Positions 25,261-34,712 of a stretch of 64,000 bases of DNA are shown here, piece after piece; within the stretch, counting starts at the first letter, position 1; every line of letters starts with the position of its first letter. Origin of the DNA: JAAUUE01 sp943370025 (GTDB taxonomy: Bacteria > Cyanobacteriota > Cyanobacteriia > Cyanobacteriales > JAAUUE01); NCBI GenBank assembly GCA_943370025.1, contig CALRPI020000026.1, positions 4,986 to 68,985 of the forward strand, in the 5' to 3' direction. Both the position numbers and the translations under genes were made by a program. The notes below the pieces were generated by a model. It saw only the letters and a list, made by a program, of their open reading frames with translations, was not told where the DNA came from and did no database searches.

Positions 25261-25455
25261 TACAGCAATTTGAGAGTGGGTGGCGACAGCCACCCACTCT
25301 CAAACCTAACCTTGATAAGTATTTGAATAGTTGTATAGCTATCCTAAATGGGTTGAGAACGGCTCTCCCTCCGGGAGAGCCGTTCTCAACCCTCTAAAAT
25401 TCTAAACTCAAATAGGATCGCTATAATGTGTCTTATTTGAACGAAAACTGCTGTA
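25261..25455 (+). repeat. Family A element, copy 3, split by a family B element
   Basis: Left part TACAGCAATTTGAGAGTGGG through TTGATAAGTATTTGAATAGTTG; right part ATGTGTCTTATTTGAACG through CTGCTGTA. Removing 25334-25425 with one TA restores the length and alignment of intact family A copies (19-bp stretch across the joint, four substitutions). Confidence 0.88.
25334..25425 (+). repeat. Family B element, copy 3, inserted in family A
   Basis: 92 bp from TATAGCTATCCTAAATGGG to AATAGGATCGCTATA, with hairpin GGTTGAGAACGGCTCTCC/GGAGAGCCGTTCTCAACC. It is bordered by TA on both sides inside the split family A copy, consistent with TA target-site duplication as in Tc1/mariner-IS630 derivatives. Confidence 0.88.
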
Positions 25456-25463
25456 AGTGAAAG

Positions 25464-25949
25464 ATGAAAATAGCTACCTTCACCCTAGGAATGTTAATGC
25501 TGGTGACATCAGGCTTCCCAGTATCAGCGGCACCATGTAAAATTGCTCAAAGCGTTTACCGTGATGCTGATGGCAAAGGTTTTGAACTGGTATTCAGTGC
25601 TGCTGGAAATAGGACATCCCACGCTACAGCAACGATCGCTTATCCCCCACAGGGACAACTTTATCAATTTAATGTTGTTCAGAGTAGCGGCTATGGCTCT
25701 ATTTCCTTAGTAAATATTAATAGCAATGGGAATCGGCTGGAAACGAATAATCGATTAGGAATTAGTTTTTTCGATCAAAATCTTCGAGCTGCCACACCTA
25801 TATTTTTAGGGGAAGAAACAGCCGCACCAGAGTATGCCTTTATTAGTGAGTTAGGCGGATATGATTATTATCAAAGAAGAGGTTCTGTTACAGAGAATAT
25901 GCCACCATTACTAGCTGATGTGATGTGGGTTCACGATCGCTGTCAATAG
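25464..25949 (+). CDS. Secreted hypothetical protein
   Basis: A 161-residue protein of no recognised family. The N-terminal MKIATFTLGMLMLVTSGFPV followed by SAAP is a clear signal peptide. The mature part is strand-rich with one Cys near each end (PCKIAQ and HDRCQ), which could form a disulfide. It lies directly behind a repeat pair and before an LRR/LprI protein that is also secreted. Confidence 0.7.
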   Translation: MKIATFTLGMLMLVTSGFPVSAAPCKIAQSVYRDADGKGFELVFSAAGNRTSHATATIAYPPQGQLYQFNVVQSSGYGSISLVNINSNGNRLETNNRLGISFFDQNLRAATPIFLGEETAAPEYAFISELGGYDYYQRRGSVTENMPPLLADVMWVHDRCQ

Positions 25950-26001
25950 TTTTCAGGAAATTTTTAGTCCTGCTCCTGTAGAGATACATAACACCTTATT
26001 A

Positions 26002-26092
26002 AAACTTACGCATTTAGAGGTTTTTGCAGGTGCGGAGCACCTGCAAAAACCTCTAACACTCTAGATAATTCGTGAGCAGTGCGTAAGTCCTA
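26002..26092. repeat. Family E element, copy 2
   Basis: AAACTTACGCATTTAGAGG at left, AGTGCGTAAGTCC at right, and a long hairpin AGAGGTTTTTGCAGGTGC/GCACCTGCAAAAACCTCT. This copy shows both termini of the family. Confidence 0.8.
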
Positions 26093-26116
26093 TTTATAAA
26101 TTCTGAGCTTATCAAT

Positions 26117-27469
26117 ATGAATGATCGCCCCCGCACTTGGATCGCCAACTTGTTTCTATGGGGAATTTTGCCCCTAGGATTGATTAGTAACATTGTCTCT
26201 CCGGTCATGGCATCAGCACTAACCAGTGCATCATCCTTTAGCCAATGGTGTGAACAGAGGAATACCTTGGGGGCAGAAACCAAGGCAACTATTGAGGCGT
26301 TGCTAGTTGCCATTGGGACTACAGAAACTGGGGTTACGGATTGCCAACAGGCAGAAACTCGTTTGCAGTCAGTGACTAGCTTATCTATGAGTGCTCTTCT
26401 CTCCCCTCCTAACTTAACTACTAATCCTCAGTCTGAAGATACCTCCTGTCTGATTAATCATTTCTCCTGTTTGTCTATTACCTTGCCAACAGTGGTGGAT
26501 CTACGCCCGGTAGTGGCGGCAATGCCTAAACTACGTATTCTTAATCTTAGTCATAGCTTGATTCAGAATTTTACCCCCCTGCAAAACTTCTCCCAATTGG
26601 AAGAACTAAATCTTTCCCATACGGGACTAATTGACCTCTCTCCTTTAACTACCCTTTCTACTTTAGTAAAACTGGATATTAGTTTTAATCAAGTTCGGGA
26701 TATTTCTCCTCTAGCAGGGTTCGATCGTCTTCAAGAGTTAAATTTCAGAAATAATGCCGTCCAAAATCTTAGCGTTTTAGCTACATTGACTAGTTTGAGA
26801 AGCCTAGGACTACGCGACAACCCCATTGATCCGAAGACCTGTCCTAGTCCATGGGGTGATGCCTGCGATCCCCACACTTATCTGGATCGATCGCAAGCAG
26901 CATCAGCAACCACAGCCTATGCTCAAGATAACGCAATTCCCGGTATTGCAAAACCCTACTGTGCGAACCAATCTCAACTAGGGCTAAATGCTTGTGCTTA
27001 TCAATGGTCTTTTATTACAGAATTCTTTCGAGTAATGATTACAGGCGATCTATCTCAGCAACTTACCCCCGATCTAAGAGATAAGCTGATTGATATTGAC
27101 AAAAATTGGAGTGATTTCCGGCGTAACCACTGCGAAGAACTCAGCGAACCGATTCAGGGCGGATCCGCCTACCCAATGGTTTTCAATAATTGCCTAGCCA
27201 AGATGACGAACGATCGCATTGCCGACCTACAGGGTTGGGGAGAGCCAGGACAAGATGCCGCCCGTGCTAGTTATCGCCTCAGGTCACTAATTGCTGCCTT
27301 AGAACTGCCGCCGATTAATGCCCAACAGCAGTGGGAACAATATCAGACTCAGCACTGCCAATTTGAAGGACTGCGCTTTCCCGATCGCCCAGACCAAGTA
27401 GAGCTATGTCGGCAACGCCTCCTCGCCAGCCGCATCCGCCAAGTAGAAGAAATAGGGATGGTTCGCTAG
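26117..27469 (+). CDS. Secreted leucine-rich-repeat protein with C-terminal LprI-type domain
   Basis: A 450-residue protein. The signal-like segment LFLWGILPLGLISNIVSPVMA is followed by a Cys-containing region, about five LRRs between residues 135 and 240 (LRILNLSHSLIQNFTPLQNF, then LEELNLSHTGL, then LVKLDISFNQVRDISPLAG), and a C-terminal 180-residue LprI-type domain that nearly repeats the protein of 18845-19513 (AYQWSFITEFF, GGSAYPM, NCLAKM, ELCRQRLLASRIRQ). The LRR type is the internalin-like one, unlike the ROCO LRRs. Fusion of a recognition array to an LprI domain suggests a binding role at the envelope; inferred. Confidence 0.75.
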   Translation: MNDRPRTWIANLFLWGILPLGLISNIVSPVMASALTSASSFSQWCEQRNTLGAETKATIEALLVAIGTTETGVTDCQQAETRLQSVTSLSMSALLSPPNLTTNPQSEDTSCLINHFSCLSITLPTVVDLRPVVAAMPKLRILNLSHSLIQNFTPLQNFSQLEELNLSHTGLIDLSPLTTLSTLVKLDISFNQVRDISPLAGFDRLQELNFRNNAVQNLSVLATLTSLRSLGLRDNPIDPKTCPSPWGDACDPHTYLDRSQAASATTAYAQDNAIPGIAKPYCANQSQLGLNACAYQWSFITEFFRVMITGDLSQQLTPDLRDKLIDIDKNWSDFRRNHCEELSEPIQGGSAYPMVFNNCLAKMTNDRIADLQGWGEPGQDAARASYRLRSLIAALELPPINAQQQWEQYQTQHCQFEGLRFPDRPDQVELCRQRLLASRIRQVEEIGMVR

Positions 27470-27707
27470 AAGGTCAGGATTTTGGGTTAAGGGCTTCTGA
27501 GCGAAGGGAACATTTTCGCAATACATGAGGATAATCGATCGAAGATTTGTCCTGGGGTTTGGCTACTTCGGCTTCGCTCAGCATAAATTCGACTTCGCTC
27601 AGACAGCGATAACAGACAGCGATAATGGTTGCTCAGCTAGCGACAATGGTTGTGGTTTTCGTAAAATGGCATTAGGGGTGTATCTTATCCCGAACTGAGG
27701 TTAACTA

Positions 27708-27808
27708 ATACCAAATCTGGTTATGATAATGTCCCTACTCTCTGAGTCCGCGCAGGCGGACTTTGTTCTTGTAGCTGCGGTTTTAACCGCCGAGCATAAA
27801 ACCGAATT
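27708..27808 (+). repeat. Family F element, copy 1
   Basis: ATACCAAATCTGGTTATGA, then CTGAGTCCGCGCAGGCGGAC, then GCGGTTTTAACCGCCG. Copies at 31190-31308 and 56560-56673. Its right edge lies at the stop codon of the GAF protein. Confidence 0.7.
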
Positions 27809-27816
27809 CACTTTAA

Positions 27817-30684
27817 CTACATAACTCCGGGTAGAACCACCCCTACTTGGTTATTGAAAATTTCCATGTCTTTTTGATCCTTCTCATCGAAGCTGGCTTT
27901 GAAATAGTCGGGGACATTGGGCCAGTCGGCAGGGTTGTAATCGGGATGGTCACCGGGTTTGCGTTTATTCACAAGCTGGGTTACCCCTAATAGTTCGCCG
28001 TCAGAACTCAAGACCGGCATACAGAGAAGGCTACAGGTGCGGTAGTGGGATTCTTGGTCGATTCTTCTCGCCATATGGGAACTGGGGTGAGTGTAGAGAT
28101 CGAAGCCAATATTTAGGGATTGACCAGTTTTTGCCACCATGCCCACAAAGCCTTCGCCAATGGGAACCCGTGCTTCCATCAGGGAGCCGTCGGCTTGGGG
28201 AATTTGTGTCCAGAGAATTTCTCGGTGCTGGTCGATTAGCCACAGGGTACTGCGATCGGCATTGGTGAGCTTTTTGGCAGCCTGCATCACTTTTTGCAGC
28301 ATTTCCTGCTGGTTGCCGCTGCTTTGGCTGACCACACTGATGGCTTGGTAGAGAGGGTCGATCGCTTGGCGTTGTTCCTCGATCGTGCGAATTTCTCGAT
28401 GGAAAGATTGGAAAGCCTGAAGAATTGGCAAGAAAGCATTCGCCCGTTCCTTGAGGCGATCGGCATCTTCTTGGCTAAAGCCATTTGGATCCACCTGCTC
28501 AGCTAACTCCAGACCCTTGGGGGGATTGGGTTTAAGCTTATTCAACAGACGGATAATCCCCACCAAACCTCCCTGCTGATTAATAATCGGGAATAAGAGC
28601 AGGCTATGGATCATGTAGCCCCCGGCTTGATCGATGCCGATCTGGATCAGGGGATCATTAAAACTGCGGGGTTTGTTAGTTGCCTTGACGGTTTTGGAAG
28701 CCATAATCGTGCCAGCGATGCCCTGATTGGTGGGGATCCTAATCTCGGAAGGCATTTCATTATGGCTAGATTCCAAGAACAATGACCACAGTTCTCTTTC
28801 TGCCTCACTGAGGACAAAAACATGAACTTGATCTGCTCCAAAAAGTCTGGTCAGAGATGTACTAAAGAACTGCAACATATTGTGGAGAGTGCTGTAGAGA
28901 GCCTCATCCCCATTGCGATCTAAGGCTGTACTCAATACCGCCAAAGATTTATGCACAGCTTCCCTCGGTTCAATCTGTGCCAGTTGTTTCAAGGTTTCGT
29001 GGGTCTTCACGAATTGGAGGATGACCCCCACCCGTTCGTTGAATACCTGCATCGATTGGCGATCGTTCTTATCGAAACTAGCGACAAAATAATCCGGCAC
29101 ATTTGGCCAATCTTCCTTGCTATATTCTGGATAATCCCCCATTTTCCGCTTATTCACCAACTGAGTCACCCCTAGGAGTTCCCCCTCTGGACTGAGAATG
29201 GGCATACACAGGAGGCTACAGGTCCGGTACTTGGTCTGTTCATCGGTGCGTTTGGCGTTGGCGGCATCCGGGTGGTCATAAAGGTCAAAGGGAATGATCA
29301 TCGGCTCTCTGGTTTTCGCCACATGACCGACAAAACCAACCCCAATCTGGGCGCGGATTTCCCCCCGTCCCGGTAGCTCTGTCCACAGATCCCCCCGATC
29401 GTTATCTGCCAGCCAGAGGGTGCTGCGATCGGCATTCATCAGCTTTTTGGCGGTGTTCATTACCCGTTGCAGGATCGCCTTGGTATCGAGGTTGATCTGG
29501 TCTAGCGATCGCGTGGCTTCTGCCAGGGCTGCCGTTGCCCGGAGCTTTTTGGTGGCTTTGTAGCAAGATTGCAAACTCTCTAAAACTCGGCGGATGGGGA
29601 CAACGCACTTCGCCAACCGTTCTAGGTCTAGGCGGGTAAAGCCCCTCGGTTTGATCACCAGCCGCCCATCATCGGGGGAGGGCTGCATTTTATTCAAGAG
29701 TTGAATCACCGCCACTACTTCCTTTTCTTCATCAAGAATTGGGAAAGCCAGCATATTTTCGGTGCGGTAGTTAAAACGGCGATCGGTCTCCCGGACTCTT
29801 TCCGAACGGGGGTCTTCGTAAACATTGTCAGGAATATTGATGACCTTCTTGGTCAGAGCCACCTGCCCAGCAATCCCTTCGCCAATTCGGACTTGGATAT
29901 CCAAAAATTCCCCAGCTTCGTTTTGAGCTACCAAAGACCAAAGTTCGGTCTTGTCTTCATTCAGCAGGAAGATGGTGGTGCGATCGGCGCTCAAGAGCTT
30001 ACCAATCCGGGCGGTGACATCCCGCAATACTTCGTATACAGCTTGGGCTGAGCTTTGATCTTCTGAGTCGGAATCACTCTGGGAAAGGAGGTCTACTTGG
30101 GAGACGAGGAGTTTGCGCTCCAGTTCGGCAAGGGTTTTCAGAAATTCCGTATCGTTGGGTTCGAGGCGAGTTTGGACAAGAGCGATCGCCCCTTCAATCC
30201 ACTGGAGGTTAAAAATCGCCTCATAGATACGGTTATGGACTTTGAGTTTGCCCTGCTGCTTGGTGACCAAACCCAATAGCTCCAACTCTCCCTGCTCTGG
30301 GCTATTGTTGATCAGCACCCCGTCCTGTTGCAAAATTTGTTGATAGATCCGCAGTAATTGCAAACTCCGCTGCTGATTATGGCAGAGGCGATCGCCCATC
30401 TGACGAATTTCCTTCAGGTCGCTGCGCCGTTCCCAGTTGCTAATGATTTGGCTCTGGACTAATCTTTCTACCCAGCCAGCTTCTCCACCCACCGATGGCG
30501 AGTCGGGGGCATCAATTAATACCTTACACAGTTTTTGAGTTAAAAATGGTTGCCCGCCAGTCCACTGCAAGACCAGTGCCAGCAGTTTCTTGTAGTTAGG
30601 GGATTTTTCCTTTAGTCCTCTGGCAATTTGGACTCCATTGTTTGCGGCATCATTTTGCAGGGGGTCTGAGACTTTTGAGAACAT
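27817..30684 (-). CDS. Four-GAF-domain sensory protein with AAA-like/WH N-terminus
   Basis: A 955-residue cytoplasmic protein. Residues 20-190 resemble the C-terminal half of AAA-like ATPases (QWTGGQPFLTQKLCKVL and the following winged-helix part) but there is no P-loop. Four GAF domains follow at about 214-365, 400-560, 600-760 and 785-950; each carries an ADRxTxxL-type core (SADRTTIFLL, NADRSTLWLA, GADQVHVFVL, NADRSTLWLI), and the second and fourth are near duplicates (YRTCSLLCMPIL). No bilin-binding Cys-His pair, kinase or cyclase follows. GAF4 ends at the exact point where GAF2 goes on into a linker, next to a family F repeat, so an output domain may have been lost. Confidence 0.85.
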   Translation of the reverse strand: MFSKVSDPLQNDAANNGVQIARGLKEKSPNYKKLLALVLQWTGGQPFLTQKLCKVLIDAPDSPSVGGEAGWVERLVQSQIISNWERRSDLKEIRQMGDRLCHNQQRSLQLLRIYQQILQQDGVLINNSPEQGELELLGLVTKQQGKLKVHNRIYEAIFNLQWIEGAIALVQTRLEPNDTEFLKTLAELERKLLVSQVDLLSQSDSDSEDQSSAQAVYEVLRDVTARIGKLLSADRTTIFLLNEDKTELWSLVAQNEAGEFLDIQVRIGEGIAGQVALTKKVINIPDNVYEDPRSERVRETDRRFNYRTENMLAFPILDEEKEVVAVIQLLNKMQPSPDDGRLVIKPRGFTRLDLERLAKCVVPIRRVLESLQSCYKATKKLRATAALAEATRSLDQINLDTKAILQRVMNTAKKLMNADRSTLWLADNDRGDLWTELPGRGEIRAQIGVGFVGHVAKTREPMIIPFDLYDHPDAANAKRTDEQTKYRTCSLLCMPILSPEGELLGVTQLVNKRKMGDYPEYSKEDWPNVPDYFVASFDKNDRQSMQVFNERVGVILQFVKTHETLKQLAQIEPREAVHKSLAVLSTALDRNGDEALYSTLHNMLQFFSTSLTRLFGADQVHVFVLSEAERELWSLFLESSHNEMPSEIRIPTNQGIAGTIMASKTVKATNKPRSFNDPLIQIGIDQAGGYMIHSLLLFPIINQQGGLVGIIRLLNKLKPNPPKGLELAEQVDPNGFSQEDADRLKERANAFLPILQAFQSFHREIRTIEEQRQAIDPLYQAISVVSQSSGNQQEMLQKVMQAAKKLTNADRSTLWLIDQHREILWTQIPQADGSLMEARVPIGEGFVGMVAKTGQSLNIGFDLYTHPSSHMARRIDQESHYRTCSLLCMPVLSSDGELLGVTQLVNKRKPGDHPDYNPADWPNVPDYFKASFDEKDQKDMEIFNNQVGVVLPGVM

Positions 30685-31049
30685 ATATGCAACCTGAAGT
30701 GTCTAGGTAGGGATACACAGCATTTTTTAATTTTATAGCCGGAATCAGAAAAGAGATAACAAATTAGTTAATTTTCTATACTTAGATAATTTTCCATATT
30801 CTATATTCTCATCTCTAGTAGCGGAATATTGAAGATGCCTTAGCGAAAAGCTCATTTCTTGATCATCTGTAGGTGAGATATTGAAGTTTCGTGAAGGTTT
30901 ATTAAGGATACGAAGGGGAAAGTCTCCTTTTGCTCCTAGTTTTCCGAAAGGAGCAGAATTTTTACAGAAGTATGTAGGAGATGGATTTACGCCTTTGGAA
31001 GTTTTTACGGGTTGAGGGTTGTCGATTCCTGCAAAAACTTCCCAGAACC

Positions 31050-31153
31050 TACAGCACTTTGCGTTCAAATGAGACACATAAAAATATTGAAAGTCTTATC
31101 AATGTTGGGTTTGAGAGTGGGTGGCTGTAGCCACCCACTCTCAAACTGCTGTA
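31050..31153 (-). repeat. Family A MITE-like element, copy 4
   Basis: Reverse orientation: TACAGCACTTTGCGTTCAAA to TCTCAAACTGCTGTA, with core GTGGGTGGCTGTAGCCACCC. It abuts the family E copy on its left. Confidence 0.85.
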
Positions 31154-31189
31154 AAAATTCCTTGGCATTGCGGAAATCCTCGGAGAGTA

Positions 31190-31308
31190 ATACCAAATCT
31201 GGTTACGAGAGTATCCATGTTTTCTGAGTCCGCGAAGGCGGACTTTGCTCTTGTAGCATCGGTTTCAACTGCTATGCAGAGAGATGTTATCCAAACCGGA
31301 TTTGATAT
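31190..31308 (+). repeat. Family F element, copy 2
   Basis: ATACCAAATCTGGTTACGAG at left and ATCCAAACCGGATTTGATAT at right, inverted to each other, with CTGAGTCCGCGAAGGCGGAC in the middle. Confidence 0.75.
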
Positions 31309-31359
31309 AACCACAGATACAAAATACAGAGATAACCTTAAGTTGGGAGTGAAATAGTG

Positions 31360-33057
31360 ATGATGGGAAGAATCCAGAAGTTTATAAAACATATTCTTGT
31401 AGGTTTCGGCATAGCAATATTTCTAGGGGCAGTTTTGACTATTCCTGTGCAAGCCTTGAGTGCCGATCGCCCCACACCTAACCTCTCTATTCCCTCTAGT
31501 CGGAAGCCCAATCAGCCCATCCCCCCCAATCAACCACCCCCTGATTTTTTAGTTCGTCCCGGTCGATCGCCATCTAATCCCCCCGCCTTGACTCCATCGA
31601 TCGCTCCTGCTCCGGTAATTGAGAATCAACTTAATGAGACAGAAGACGAGACTCCAAATGAACAACAAGCCCAAAAAAATGCGGTAATTTTCTGGGATAA
31701 CCAAGCCCTCGAAGCCATCCGCAATGCCCGACCGGGACCTCCGGTGGTGGCGCGGATCTTAGCCATGGTGCATACAGCCCAGTACGAGGCGTGGAGTCAG
31801 TACGACTCTCAAGCGGTGGGGACTTTGTTGGGGGCAAAATATCGCCAGCCCGTGGAACTTAGAACCGAGAGCAACAAAACCACCGCCATGAGCTATGCCG
31901 CCTACCGAGTTTTGGTGGATCTGTTTCCTCCGTTTGCTTCAGACTTTGCTGAGGGTATGCGGGATGCCAATCTTGATCCTAACTTCACCGCCACCACTCC
32001 CAACACCCCCGCCGGTCTAGGCAATCTCGCCGCCGCCCAATTACTGGCTTACCGCCATGATGATGGGGCAAATCAATTGGGCGATCGCCATCCCGGTGCC
32101 TACAGCGACTACACCAATTATCAACCAGTCAATTCTCCTACCCAAGTCAACGACCTCAACCATTGGCAACCTTTACTGACCTCCAATGGTAGTTTTCAAG
32201 GCGGCTGTGTGCCGGGGCTGGGAGTCCCCACTCTGCAAACCTATGTCGGTCCCCATTGGGGTTTGGTGATTCCCTTCGCCCTTGATGACGGGGAAGCGAT
32301 CGTTCCCTCTAAGCCTCCAGCCCGTTATCCCTCTCCAGAATTTACCCAACAGGCACAGGAAGTGCTAGATATCAGCGCCAACCTCACCGACAAACAAAAA
32401 GCTATCTCCGAATACTGGGTAGATGGGCCCGCCTCGGAACTGCCACCGGGACATTGGGCATTGATTGCCCAGATGGTATCCCAACGCCGTCGCCACACCC
32501 TCGATGATGATGCCAAGCTCTTCTTTGCAGTCAGCAATGCCAATTTAGATGCCGGAATTTTGGCATGGAAGGTCAAACGTACCTATACTTCAGTCCGTCC
32601 TATCACCGCTATTCGGGAGCTATTCCGGGGGCAGAAGGTCAAAGCTTGGGGCGGTCCCGGTAGAGACACAATATTAATCAATGGGGAAGATTGGGAACCC
32701 TACCAAGACAGGTGTTTTGTCACTCCAGCGTTCCCAGAATTTGTTTCTGGGCACAGTACCTTTAGTGCTGCTTCGGCAGAGGTGCTTAAATCTTTTACTG
32801 GCAGTGATGATTTCCCCCATACCCACACGATTCATGAACTCCGACTGGGCAATCTGCAAAACCCCATCAAGCTCCAGTGGCGGACTTTTTCGGAAGCTGC
32901 TGATGAGGCGGGTATTTCTAGGCGCTATGGAGGGATTCACTTTGCTGATGGTGATCTGGTCGGTCGAGAGTTGGGGCGCAAGGCAGGGGCAAGGGTGTGG
33001 GCTAAAGCCCAGCGGTTCTTTGCCGGGACAGCCGCCCCAGTAAATGAGATGAGTTAG
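31360..33057 (+). CDS. Secreted vanadium-haloperoxidase-like (PAP2 superfamily) protein
   Basis: A 565-residue protein; the start is taken at the ATG after an in-frame GTG. A hydrophobic signal (VGFGIAIFLGAVLTIPVQALS) is followed by a Pro-rich linker to about residue 95. The catalytic PAP2/haloperoxidase motifs appear in order: KVKRTYTSVRP near 405-415 (KX6RP), PEFVSGHST near 462 (PSGH type) and SRRYGGIHFADGD near 520 (SRX5HXXXD). These hold vanadate in haloperoxidases or the phosphate intermediate in phosphatases. Length and the SGHS motif favour the bacterial haloperoxidase-like group. Halide preference cannot be read. Confidence 0.85.
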   Translation: MMGRIQKFIKHILVGFGIAIFLGAVLTIPVQALSADRPTPNLSIPSSRKPNQPIPPNQPPPDFLVRPGRSPSNPPALTPSIAPAPVIENQLNETEDETPNEQQAQKNAVIFWDNQALEAIRNARPGPPVVARILAMVHTAQYEAWSQYDSQAVGTLLGAKYRQPVELRTESNKTTAMSYAAYRVLVDLFPPFASDFAEGMRDANLDPNFTATTPNTPAGLGNLAAAQLLAYRHDDGANQLGDRHPGAYSDYTNYQPVNSPTQVNDLNHWQPLLTSNGSFQGGCVPGLGVPTLQTYVGPHWGLVIPFALDDGEAIVPSKPPARYPSPEFTQQAQEVLDISANLTDKQKAISEYWVDGPASELPPGHWALIAQMVSQRRRHTLDDDAKLFFAVSNANLDAGILAWKVKRTYTSVRPITAIRELFRGQKVKAWGGPGRDTILINGEDWEPYQDRCFVTPAFPEFVSGHSTFSAASAEVLKSFTGSDDFPHTHTIHELRLGNLQNPIKLQWRTFSEAADEAGISRRYGGIHFADGDLVGRELGRKAGARVWAKAQRFFAGTAAPVNEMS

Positions 33058-33142
33058 GAGGTTGTCCCTGTTGTTCGAGGTTGCCAACTAATTCAGAAAT
33101 TAGGCAGGTATCGAGGAGATACAGTGCTTTAAAATAACCAAA

Positions 33143-33185
33143 GTTTATGTTGAGAGCCGCGCGGAGCGCGGCTCTCAACATAAAC
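33143..33185. terminator. Hairpin GTTTATGTTGAGAGCCGCGC... between convergent genes
   Basis: Perfect arms GTTTATGTTGAGAGCCGCGC and GCGCGGCTCTCAACATAAAC enclose GGA. It sits between two convergent genes and may end transcription from both, or be another palindromic repeat; its core GCGCGGAGCGC recurs in family E copies. Confidence 0.6.
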
Positions 33186-33209
33186 TGCTATAAATCATGG
33201 ATTTCCCCT

Positions 33210-34706
33210 TCAAGGGCGGACTAGATAGGGCGAGTCGAGGCGGGGAGCTTTTTTGGTGGTGACGAGGGCGTTGTAGACTAGGACGACAACTTCGGCGCGA
33301 GTGATGGGACGCATGGGTTCTAGCTGTTCTGGTTCCGGGTAGTTCATCACCATCAGATTAGTGGTGGCGGTGGCGATCGCATTGGTGGCATAGCTGGGAA
33401 TCTGCGCCCGATCGCCATAGCCTAAAAGCACATCGGGGTCGCCACCAGTCAAGCCCAATCCATTGACGATGGAGACGATCGCCTGCACCTTGGTTAGGGA
33501 TTGATCGCCCCGAAACGTGCCATCGGGAAACCCCGCCAGAAAGCCCATACTGGCAGCTTTATTAATTGCCCCCGCTGCCCAAAAATCACTCGGCACATCT
33601 CGAAATAAAACATCAGTTCTCTTGATGGGTAAGTTAAAAGTTTTCGTTACTAGAGCCGCATATTGCGATCGATTAATACTCATTTCTGGCTGGAAAGTTC
33701 CATCCGGAAAACCGCTCACTAACTGCCGACTCAGCAATGCTTGAATAAAAGAAATTGCCCAATGTCCCTCAATATCCGTAAAAGGCAATAGCCCCATAGT
33801 TCCAGCAAATTCTGTAGCCACAAAGTTGATTCTGCCCTGTACCTTTGTCAGACTAATCTGATTGCCCGCTGCCGTAATTATGGCAGTACTATTATTTTGA
33901 ATATCGAATTGATTATTATCTTGAATGATATTCCCCGCTGGATCCTGAGAGCTACCCAGATTAGGCTGGGCAGCTTCGTTAATCAACAAACCAATTCCTG
34001 TATTTTTAGTAATTAAATTGCGGCGGAGAGTTGGTTTGGCATTGCGAGAGAGAAATATCCCGCCATGATTATCATTGAAAGTATTATCAATAATTAAAGG
34101 GGCAGTGCGATCGCTCAAGGCAATGCCATAACCAGTCCGGGTAAAAGTATTCCGGCGTACTTCTCCCTTGCCATTGCGCCCATAGGAAATGCCACTGGCA
34201 CCATTAATAGTGAAGAGATTATTCATTATTAATGGCTTACCAGCTCCACTAACAAAAACTCCTTCCCGACCACACTTAGTAAAGGTATTACTAACAATTA
34301 CGGGGCTAGTAGATTCTACCCAAATTCCCGTACCTCTAGTCTGGGGATTGGTCACGGTCACCCCCCGGAGTTGCGATCTATTTTCCATGCGGAGGGTGAT
34401 ATTTTGGCTGCCAAAGGTGGGGGTTGCAAAGTTGCCACTGCCAACAATAATTACATTTCTGCCCCGTGTATTCACATCCCCAATAATCATTACCCCCGTG
34501 GGAATTACTAAAGGGAAAATTTCGCCGTCATTATAATTTCCTGCCGCTAAAATAATTATTCCTCCTCTAGTTAATTTTTGGAGAGCAAAGGTGAGGGTTT
34601 TGTAGGGAGAATTTACGGTGCCGTTGCCCTGATTATTCCCGGTAATTGGATTGACGTAGATAGTGGTACTAGTAGTGCTGGCGGGGGGAATAGTAGTGCT
34701 GGTCAT
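33210..34706 (-). CDS. Right-handed beta-helix (DUF1565) protein with C-terminal SLH domains
   Basis: A 498-residue protein. A Thr/Ser-rich start is followed by the DUF1565 module (IYVNPITGNNQGNGTVNSPY, then ALQKLTRGGIIILAAG) and parallel beta-helix repeats with recurring N-T/I-F motifs (residues 20-295). Three S-layer homology segments occupy about 310-495 (FTDIEGHWA, then LVSGFPDGTFQPEMSINRSQ, then FRDVPSDFWA and LAGFPDGTFRGD). SLH domains anchor proteins to the wall in cyanobacteria, yet no signal peptide is visible at this start. It is the last gene of a MoxR-DUF58-SLH operon, 6 nt behind the DUF58 gene. Confidence 0.85.
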   Translation of the reverse strand: MTSTTIPPASTTSTTIYVNPITGNNQGNGTVNSPYKTLTFALQKLTRGGIIILAAGNYNDGEIFPLVIPTGVMIIGDVNTRGRNVIIVGSGNFATPTFGSQNITLRMENRSQLRGVTVTNPQTRGTGIWVESTSPVIVSNTFTKCGREGVFVSGAGKPLIMNNLFTINGASGISYGRNGKGEVRRNTFTRTGYGIALSDRTAPLIIDNTFNDNHGGIFLSRNAKPTLRRNLITKNTGIGLLINEAAQPNLGSSQDPAGNIIQDNNQFDIQNNSTAIITAAGNQISLTKVQGRINFVATEFAGTMGLLPFTDIEGHWAISFIQALLSRQLVSGFPDGTFQPEMSINRSQYAALVTKTFNLPIKRTDVLFRDVPSDFWAAGAINKAASMGFLAGFPDGTFRGDQSLTKVQAIVSIVNGLGLTGGDPDVLLGYGDRAQIPSYATNAIATATTNLMVMNYPEPEQLEPMRPITRAEVVVLVYNALVTTKKAPRLDSPYLVRP

Positions 34707-34712
34707 GGCGGC

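Larger units (their letters stand above)
30685..31356. other. Gene-free stretch filled with repeats
   Basis: No convincing ORF. It contains a family E copy (30983-31043), an inverted family A copy (31050-31153) and a family F copy (31190-31308). It holds the upstream regions of the GAF gene and the haloperoxidase gene. Confidence 0.7.
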
